Assembly: GCA_041554195.1 (NCBI GenBank)
Contig: JBFFMJ010000004.1
Coordinates: 62,001 to 126,000, forward strand
Direction of reading: 5' to 3'
Length of the DNA stretch: 64,000 bases
Source: JAPHSX01 sp041554195
Lineage (GTDB): Bacteria; Pseudomonadota; Gammaproteobacteria; Thiohalomonadales; Thiohalomonadaceae
Below are positions 58,661-64,000 of the stretch, in pieces (positions within the stretch are counted from its first letter, which is position 1; the number at the start of each line of letters is the position of its first letter). The notes under the pieces are model-generated. The model saw only the letters and a list, made by a program, of their open reading frames with translations. It was not told the origin of the DNA and did not search any database. The translations under genes and the position numbers were made by a program.

Positions 58661-59719
58661 ATGTCTACTACTTCGCGTCTGCTGGCGCTTGCTCTGCTCT
58701 GTTCTGTCGCCGCTTGTAGTGGCGGCGGTAGCAACAGCCGTATTGATTACAAAGAGGCGAAGAGCCTGAGCGGACTGGATGTGCCGCCCGACCTCATCGG
58801 CCCCGAGAATAGCGGTGAGACCGAATTGCCGACGCTTGGCGGGGGAACGGGCCCCATGGCCCTGCTGCCGCAGGTCGCAGGGATAGCGATCGCCCGCGAC
58901 GGTGCCGAGCGCTGGTTGGTTCTTGATGCCCCGGCCGAAGAGCTGTGGCCGCGTCTGCGTGCCTTCTGGCCGACCCTCGGTCTGGAGGTAGAGACTGACA
59001 AATCGGCACTGGGTATTCTGGAGACCAATTGGGCAGAAAACCGGGCGGATGCCCCCTCCGGTTTTATTACGGACTGGGTTAAATCGGTATTTAAAAACGC
59101 CTACTCCGCCGGCACCCGTGATAAGTACCGCCTGCGCCTGGAGCGCCGCGAGGACGGTGGTAGCGAGATCTACATCAGCCACTACGGCCTGCAGGAGGTG
59201 GTGATGGCGAACCGCGATGAGCTGGAGTCAGGCAATATCCGCTGGCAGGTGCGCCCCTCGGACCGCGAACTGGTCAACGAGGTGATGAACCGTCTGGTGG
59301 TCTACCTTGGTGGTATCGAGCAGACTGCCGAGCTGGCAAAGGTCACTGAGCAGGCCACGCCCGAGCGTGCCCGTATCGAGGGTGAGCAGCTGCTGATCAG
59401 CGAAGGTTTCTCCCGCAGCTGGCGGCGTGCCGGTATCGCGCTGGATCGGCTCGGTGTGGTGGTGGAGGATCGCAATCGCGCCGGGGGCATCTACTATGTC
59501 GGCCAGATTGAGCTGGGGGCGGCTGAAGAGAGCAAGGGCTGGTTCGGCTCCCTGTTCGCCGACAAAGAGGAGGAGAAGAGCGGCCCACCACAGCTACAGG
59601 TTGTGCTGCGTGGTGATGAGAACCTGACCCGTCTCAGCATCCTCAATATGGACGGTAGCCCGCGTCACGATAAGCTGGCGACAGACCTGCTCAAGCGCCT
59701 GCTAGAAGAGTTGAAATAG
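58661..59719 (+). CDS. bamC: Outer-membrane assembly lipoprotein BamC
   Basis: A 352-residue lipoprotein of the BAM complex, which inserts beta-barrel proteins into the outer membrane. The start is ATG 58661, with AGGGAAA upstream. The signal ends VAA-C, and the conserved N-terminal BamC segment 'YKEAKSLSGLDVPPDLIGPE' follows, which binds BamD. Two helix-grip domains make up the rest. The dapA-bamC-purC order is typical of gammaproteobacteria, although here an MBL gene is inserted before purC. Confidence 0.93.
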   Translation: MSTTSRLLALALLCSVAACSGGGSNSRIDYKEAKSLSGLDVPPDLIGPENSGETELPTLGGGTGPMALLPQVAGIAIARDGAERWLVLDAPAEELWPRLRAFWPTLGLEVETDKSALGILETNWAENRADAPSGFITDWVKSVFKNAYSAGTRDKYRLRLERREDGGSEIYISHYGLQEVVMANRDELESGNIRWQVRPSDRELVNEVMNRLVVYLGGIEQTAELAKVTEQATPERARIEGEQLLISEGFSRSWRRAGIALDRLGVVVEDRNRAGGIYYVGQIELGAAEESKGWFGSLFADKEEEKSGPPQLQVVLRGDENLTRLSILNMDGSPRHDKLATDLLKRLLEELK

Positions 59720-59725
59720 AGCCCG

Positions 59726-60499
59726 TTGACGATACGCTTCGCCTTACTGGGCAGCGGCAGCCGGGGTAATGCCACCCTGGTGGTCAAGGGGAAGACGGCG
59801 CTATTGATCGATTGCGGCTTCTCCGCCCGCGAGCTGGAGGTCCGTCTCGCCGGGCTGGGGATGGCACCCTCGGCACTGACGGCGCTGCTGGTGACCCATG
59901 AGCACAACGACCACATCGGCGGTGTCGGTGCGGTGGCACGCAAACACGCCTTGCCAGTCTGGTTGAGCCATGGCAGTTACCGTGGTGCGGAGAAACGGCT
60001 GGGTGAGCTGCCCGAGCGGCACACCCTCAACTGTCACCAGCCGTTTGCCATCGGTGAACTGGAGCTGCAGCCCTACCCGGTGCCGCACGATGCCCGCGAG
60101 CCGTGTCAGTTTGTGGTGGGGGATGGCGATAAGCGCCTCGGTATCCTCACCGATGCCGGGCGCAGCACCCAGCATATCGAGAGCTGTCTCGATAACTGCG
60201 ATGCGCTGATACTGGAGTGCAACCACGACCCGCAGATGCTCGCTGAGGGGCCATACCCCCCCTCCCTGCAGGCCAGGGTAGGTGGCGCACTGGGCCACCT
60301 GAGCAACGGTCAGTCGGCCGAACTGTTGGCCCGGCTTGAGGTCGGAAGGTTGCAGCATCTGGTGGCGGCCCATATTAGCGAGAAGAATAATCGCCCCGAA
60401 CTGGCCGCCGCCGCGCTGAGCGAAAGCATGGGATGCGAGCCCGAGTGGATCGCCCTGGCCGATCAGGCAACCGGCCTGGCATGGCGCGAAATCCAGTGA
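59726..60499 (+). CDS. Metallo-beta-lactamase-fold hydrolase (YycJ/WalJ-like)
   Basis: A 257-residue soluble protein. TTG 59726 is the likely start (MTIRFALLGSGSRGNATLVV). The metal-binding motif is 'THEHNDHIGG', followed by 'YPVPHDAREP', 'GILTDAG' and 'ALILECNHD'. The family is related to nucleases and phosphodiesterases acting on DNA ends; the substrate of this copy is unknown. It lies between bamC and purC with six bases after the bamC stop. Confidence 0.88.
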   Translation: MTIRFALLGSGSRGNATLVVKGKTALLIDCGFSARELEVRLAGLGMAPSALTALLVTHEHNDHIGGVGAVARKHALPVWLSHGSYRGAEKRLGELPERHTLNCHQPFAIGELELQPYPVPHDAREPCQFVVGDGDKRLGILTDAGRSTQHIESCLDNCDALILECNHDPQMLAEGPYPPSLQARVGGALGHLSNGQSAELLARLEVGRLQHLVAAHISEKNNRPELAAAALSESMGCEPEWIALADQATGLAWREIQ

Positions 60500-60533
60500 A
60501 CAAAATTACGTTAATTATTTTGAGGAAATGACG

Positions 60534-61247
60534 ATGGAAAAGAAGGCTGAACTCTATGCGGGCAAGGCAAAGTCGGTCTACACCACCGATGCGGAAGATA
60601 AGCTGATCCTGCACTTCCGCAACGATACCTCGATGAACGATGGCGAGAAGATTGAACAGCTCGAGCGCAAGGGGATGGTGAACAACAAGTTCAACGCCTT
60701 CATCATGCAAAAGCTGGAAGAGGCGGGTATCGAGACCCACCAGATTGAGCTGCTCTCTGATGAAGAGTCGCTGGTCAAGAAGCTCGACATGATGCCCATC
60801 GAGTGCGTGGTGCGTAATATCGCCACCGGCTCCCTGGTACGCCGCCTCGGTGTCGAGGATGGCATGGCCCTCAACCCGCCTACCTTCGAGTTCTTCCTCA
60901 AGAACGACGAGCTGCACGACCCGATGATCAACGACTATCACATCATCAGCTTCGGCTGGGCCAGCGAGGAGGAGATCGCCGCGATGAAGGAGCTGACCTT
61001 CAAGGTGAATAGCGTTCTCACCAAGCTGTTCGCCGATGCCGGTATGCTGCTGGTCGACTACAAGCTGGAGTTCGGTCGCTATCAGGGCCGCGTGGTACTG
61101 GGCGATGAGTTCACCCCCGACGGCTGCCGCCTGTGGGATGCGGACACCCGCAAGAAGCTGGATAAGGATCGCTTCCGTCAGGGGTTGGGCGGTGTGGTCG
61201 AGGCCTACGAAGAGGTGGCACACCGCCTCGGAGTCAACCTCGGTTAA
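60534..61247 (+). CDS. purC: SAICAR synthetase
   Basis: Joins CAIR and aspartate in purine synthesis. The protein is 237 residues from ATG 60534; GAGG at 60522-60525 is eight bases away, whereas the ATG at 60528 is too close to it. Motifs are 'YAGKAKSVYTT', 'HFRNDTSMNDG', 'RNIATGSLVRRLG' and 'DYKLEFGRYQG'. The E. coli enzyme is also 237 residues. A strong terminator follows. Confidence 0.97.
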   Translation: MEKKAELYAGKAKSVYTTDAEDKLILHFRNDTSMNDGEKIEQLERKGMVNNKFNAFIMQKLEEAGIETHQIELLSDEESLVKKLDMMPIECVVRNIATGSLVRRLGVEDGMALNPPTFEFFLKNDELHDPMINDYHIISFGWASEEEIAAMKELTFKVNSVLTKLFADAGMLLVDYKLEFGRYQGRVVLGDEFTPDGCRLWDADTRKKLDKDRFRQGLGGVVEAYEEVAHRLGVNLG

Positions 61248-61268
61248 GTTGCAACTCCAACCGCGGTC

Positions 61269-61305
61269 AAAACGCCCGATCAGCTTGCAACTGATCGGGC
61301 GTTTT
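61269..61305 (+). terminator. Intrinsic terminator after purC
   Basis: Perfect 15-bp arms AAAACGCCCGATCAG (61269-61283) and CTGATCGGGCGTTTT (61291-61305) with the loop CTTGCAA. The stem ends in A/T runs on both sides, so it could stop transcription in either direction. It lies 21 bases past the purC stop. Confidence 0.93.
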
Positions 61306-61315
61306 GCGTTATGAT
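61285..61315 (+). promoter_or_regulatory. Possible parE promoter overlapping the terminator
   Basis: TTGCAA (61285-61290) and TATGAT (61310-61315) resemble -35 and -10 hexamers but are 19 bases apart, longer than ideal. The -10 is good. The site is 61 bases before parE and would place the -35 in the terminator loop. Confidence 0.35.
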
Positions 61316-61376
61316 GGCTCGAATTTTTTTGCGCCATCAGCGGCGCGCGCAGACGGATCCCAGATAAAAACAGAAT

Positions 61377-63263
61377 ATGGCACACGACTACACAGCAGAC
61401 TCGATTGAGGTCCTTAGCGGCCTGGAGCCGGTACGCAAACGCCCCGGCATGTACACCCAGACCGAGCGTCCCAACCACCTGGCGCAGGAGGTGATCGACA
61501 ACTCGGTGGATGAGGCGATGGCCGGTCACGCCAAAACCATCGATGTGGTGCTCTATAAGGACCAGTCGCTACAGGTCACCGACGATGGCCGCGGCATGCC
61601 GGTCGATATCCACCCCAAAGAGGGGATCCCCGGTGTTGAGGTGATCCTCACCAAGCTGCACGCCGGGGGCAAGTTTTCCAACAAAAACTACCAGTTCTCA
61701 GGCGGTCTGCACGGGGTGGGGGTGTCGGTGGTCAACGCGCTCACCAAGCGCCTGGATGTGTGGGTGCGGCGTGATGGCAAGGAGTACAACATTGCCTTTG
61801 AGAGCGGCAAGAAGGTCTCGGAGTTGACCGAGATCGGCACCGTTGGCAAACGCAATACAGGCACTACTGTGCGCTTCTGGCCCGATGAGCAGTTCTTCGA
61901 CTCCCCCAAGTTTTCGGTGCGTCGTCTTAAACATAATCTGCGTGCCAAGGCGGTACTCTGCCCCGGTCTTAAGATCACCTTTCGGGATGAGGCAAGCGGT
62001 GAGAGCGAGGAGTGGCTCTACGAGGATGGCCTCACTGACTACCTGCTGAGCGAACTGCAAGGGGCCGAGCGACTGCCGCAGGAGCCCTTTATCGGAAGCT
62101 TCGCCGCGACTACCGAGGCGGTTGACTGGGCACTGGTGTGGCTGCCCGAGGGGGGCGAGGGGGTGGCCGAGAGCTACGTCAATCTGGTACCCACCGCCCA
62201 GGGGGGCACCCACGTTAATGGCCTGCGTAGCGGCCTCACCGAAGCGGTGCGCGAGTTCTGCGAGTTCCGTAACCTGCTGCCGCGCGGTGTCAAGCTGGCC
62301 CCCGACGACGTCTGGGATAAGGTCAGCTACATCCTCTCGGTAAAGCTGGAAGACCCGCAGTTCTCCGGTCAGACCAAGGAGCGCCTCTCCTCACGTGAGT
62401 GTGCGCCGTTTATTACCGGGGTGGTGAAGGATGCCTTCTCGCTGTGGCTTAACCAGCACCACGACCTCGGTGAACTGATCGCAGATCTGGCGATCAACAA
62501 TGCCCAGTCGCGGTTGCGCGCCGGGAAGAAGGTGGCGCGCAAACGGATCACCCAGGGACCGGCCCTGCCGGGCAAACTGGCCGACTGTTCCAGCTCCGAC
62601 CCGATGCGTGGTGAGCTGTTTCTGGTAGAGGGTGACTCGGCGGGTGGCTCCGCCAAGCAGGCGCGTGACAAGGAGTTTCAGGCGATCATGCCGCTGCGCG
62701 GTAAGATCCTCAACACTTGGGAGGTCGACTCACAGCAGGTGCTCGCCTCGCAGGAGGTGCATGATATCGCCGTCGCCATTGGCGTCGACCCCGGCTCCGA
62801 TAAACTCGATGGCTTGCGCTACGGCAAGGTCTGCATCCTCGCCGATGCCGACTCCGACGGCCTGCACATCGCCACCCTGTTGTGCGCCCTGTTCGTGCGC
62901 CACTTCCGTCCGCTGGTCGCTGCCGGTCATGTCTACATGGCGATGCCGCCGCTCTACCGAATCGATGTCGGCAAGGAGACCTTCTACGCCCTTGACGATG
63001 CCGAGCAGCAGGGGGTTCTCGCCCGCATTGAGGCGGAGAAGATGAAGGGCAAGATCCAGACCACCCGTTTTAAGGGGCTTGGTGAGATGAACCCCAAACA
63101 GCTGCGCGAGACCACCCTCGCTCCCGACACCCGCCGCCTGGTGCAGCTCACCATCGAGGCGGGCGATGATACCAACCAGCTGATGGATATGCTGCTGGCA
63201 AAGAAACGCTCCCCCGACCGCAAGGCGTGGCTCGAGAGTAAAGGCGATCTCGCCGAGGTGTAA
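61377..63263 (+). CDS. parE: DNA topoisomerase IV subunit B
   Basis: ATP-dependent subunit of topoisomerase IV, which unlinks daughter chromosomes. The protein is 628 residues; E. coli ParE is 630. The GHKL ATPase motifs are 'VIDNSVDEAMAGHA', 'VTDDGRGMPV' and 'GLHGVGVSVVNAL'. The TOPRIM part has 'LVEGDSAGGSAKQARD' and 'CILADADSDGLHIATLL'. It ends 'NQLMDMLLAKKR', as usual. The two-residue spacing of its first motifs and its overall length favour ParE over the longer GyrB. Confidence 0.96.
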   Translation: MAHDYTADSIEVLSGLEPVRKRPGMYTQTERPNHLAQEVIDNSVDEAMAGHAKTIDVVLYKDQSLQVTDDGRGMPVDIHPKEGIPGVEVILTKLHAGGKFSNKNYQFSGGLHGVGVSVVNALTKRLDVWVRRDGKEYNIAFESGKKVSELTEIGTVGKRNTGTTVRFWPDEQFFDSPKFSVRRLKHNLRAKAVLCPGLKITFRDEASGESEEWLYEDGLTDYLLSELQGAERLPQEPFIGSFAATTEAVDWALVWLPEGGEGVAESYVNLVPTAQGGTHVNGLRSGLTEAVREFCEFRNLLPRGVKLAPDDVWDKVSYILSVKLEDPQFSGQTKERLSSRECAPFITGVVKDAFSLWLNQHHDLGELIADLAINNAQSRLRAGKKVARKRITQGPALPGKLADCSSSDPMRGELFLVEGDSAGGSAKQARDKEFQAIMPLRGKILNTWEVDSQQVLASQEVHDIAVAIGVDPGSDKLDGLRYGKVCILADADSDGLHIATLLCALFVRHFRPLVAAGHVYMAMPPLYRIDVGKETFYALDDAEQQGVLARIEAEKMKGKIQTTRFKGLGEMNPKQLRETTLAPDTRRLVQLTIEAGDDTNQLMDMLLAKKRSPDRKAWLESKGDLAEV

Positions 63264-63265
63264 CT

Positions 63266-63541
63266 GTGCCGGTGTCTTCGTCAGCTCCTGAAGGACTCTC
63301 TCTTTATCAGCTCCCCACCTGCCTCTTCTGCTGGCGGGTGCGCTTTGCGGCGTGGCGGATGGGTCTCTCACTACCGATGAAGAATCTAATGCTCAGTCCG
63401 GCGGCGCACCGTGAACTGGTGAGTGAGGGGGGCCGGATGCAGGTGCCCTGTCTGCGTATCGAAGAGGCTGGCAGGGTGCGTTGGCTCTACGAGTCGGCCG
63501 ACATTATTCACTACTTGAAAAAGAGGTTCGGCCATGGCTGA
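63266..63541 (+). CDS. Glutaredoxin/GST N-terminal-domain protein
   Basis: A 91-residue thioredoxin-fold protein starting at GTG 63266, two bases after parE. The redox motif is C-L-F-C (Cys19, Cys22) in 'YQLPTCLFCW', followed by 'MQVPCLRI' with the cis-Pro and 'YESADIIHYLKKRF', the glutathione-binding end of the fold. It is only the N-terminal half of a GST, so it is more like a glutaredoxin. The substrate is unknown. It overlaps the next gene by eight bases. Confidence 0.82.
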   Translation: MPVSSSAPEGLSLYQLPTCLFCWRVRFAAWRMGLSLPMKNLMLSPAAHRELVSEGGRMQVPCLRIEEAGRVRWLYESADIIHYLKKRFGHG

Positions 63542-63914
63542 TAAACGACGTGCTTTGGTACTGGTGGCCCACGGTTCCCGCCGTGAAAGCTCGAATGAGG
63601 AGGTGCGTCATGTTGCCGCACAGCTGGCCGAGGTGGGGGGGCAATATGAGCGGGTCATGGCGGCCTTTCTGGAGCTGGCCGAGCCGTTGATCCCCGATGG
63701 GGTGCAGCAGTGTCTTGATGCGGGCATGGATGAGGTGGTGGTGTTGCCCTATTTCCTCAGTGCCGGTCGTCATGTGGTGGAGGATATCCCCGCCGAGGTG
63801 GCGAAGGTGAATAATGTCACTCAGGCCACGGTGCGTATCGCCCCCTATTTGGGGTCTGCGCAGGGGCTGGCGACGATACTGCTCTCGCTATCCGAACGAA
63901 ATCCGTCTGTTTAA
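63534..63914 (+). CDS. Short CbiX/SirB-type chelatase
   Basis: A 126-residue protein of the CbiX family, half the length of two-domain chelatases and typical of the short archaeal/bacterial type that acts as a dimer. Metal-binding His positions are in 'LVAHGSRRESSNEE' and 'YFLSAGRHVVEDIP'. It inserts metal into sirohydrochlorin. In this genome it could make siroheme, the precursor of heme d1 used by the nir genes, but cobalt insertion for B12 is equally possible. The 86 bases after it hold no feature that I can support. Confidence 0.85.
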   Translation: MADKRRALVLVAHGSRRESSNEEVRHVAAQLAEVGGQYERVMAAFLELAEPLIPDGVQQCLDAGMDEVVVLPYFLSAGRHVVEDIPAEVAKVNNVTQATVRIAPYLGSAQGLATILLSLSERNPSV

Positions 63915-64000
63915 TGTTGTTTTTATTACCCCTGAAAGACCGACACGGCCACGATGCACTACCGGCATGGTGTCTCACCTGAGTACCTGGGCAGAAAACT

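Overview
The window reads as chromosomal DNA from a denitrifying gammaproteobacterium. The gene order bcp-gcvR / dapA-bamC-purC is a familiar gammaproteobacterial arrangement, and the nor/nir genes give nitrite-to-N2O respiration with cytochrome cd1. No transposase, integrase, CRISPR array, tRNA or rRNA was seen. The organism cannot be named from sequence alone; a marine or sulfur-oxidising lineage is possible but is only a guess.

Layout. (1) 1-1583, minus strand: the edge of a lipoprotein gene, a DUF1841 gene and nth. (2) 1881-9687, plus: 'module A', eight tightly coupled genes: exported TPR protein, TPR lipoprotein, small TPR lipoprotein, small periplasmic protein, ExbB/TolQ-like channel, two ExbD/TolR-like proteins, and a TonB-like protein with an AgmX/PglI-type C-terminus. 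(3) 10031-20335, plus: 'module B', a paralogous copy of all eight genes in the same order, with one extra gene in front and several extensions. (4) 20623-36312, plus: a 3,508-residue DUF11-repeat exported protein and a 1,699-residue protein with three OmpA-like domains and a predicted outer-membrane barrel. (5) 36532-37209, plus: a Crp/Fnr regulator of DNR/NnrR type. (6) 37219-54710, minus: the denitrification block, in transcription order norC-norB-norE-norF-norQ-orf-4Fe4S-norD, then nirS-(NirT/EB_dh fusion)-cupredoxin-nirC-nirF-nirD-nirL-nirG-nirH-nirJ-nirN. (7) 55077-63914: housekeeping genes (PhoH-like, bcp, gcvR, dapA, bamC, MBL hydrolase, purC, parE, a thioredoxin-fold protein, a short CbiX).

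The part most likely to be undescribed is 1881-36312. Each module has the parts of a proton-motive-force-driven, envelope-spanning machine of the Agl/Glt (Myxococcus gliding) or Tol/Ton kind: one channel protein, two stators, one periplasm-spanning transducer and several TPR lipoproteins. In both modules the first ExbD-like protein has Asn where ExbD and TolR have the proton-carrying Asp, while the second keeps Asp. Both TolQ-like proteins also lack the conserved pore Glu. The giant DUF11 protein and the OmpA/barrel protein are plausible substrates or outer-membrane parts of this machine. That link rests on adjacency, shared strand and domain logic only.

The denitrification block is conventional in content. 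It shows two perfect DNR boxes (TTGAT-N4-ATCAA), before norC and nirS, each placed for class II activation, and intrinsic terminators after norB and after nirS. Heme d1 assembly genes nirF, D, L, G, H, J and N are present. nirE (the SAM-dependent methyltransferase), nitrate reductase and nosZ are not in this window.
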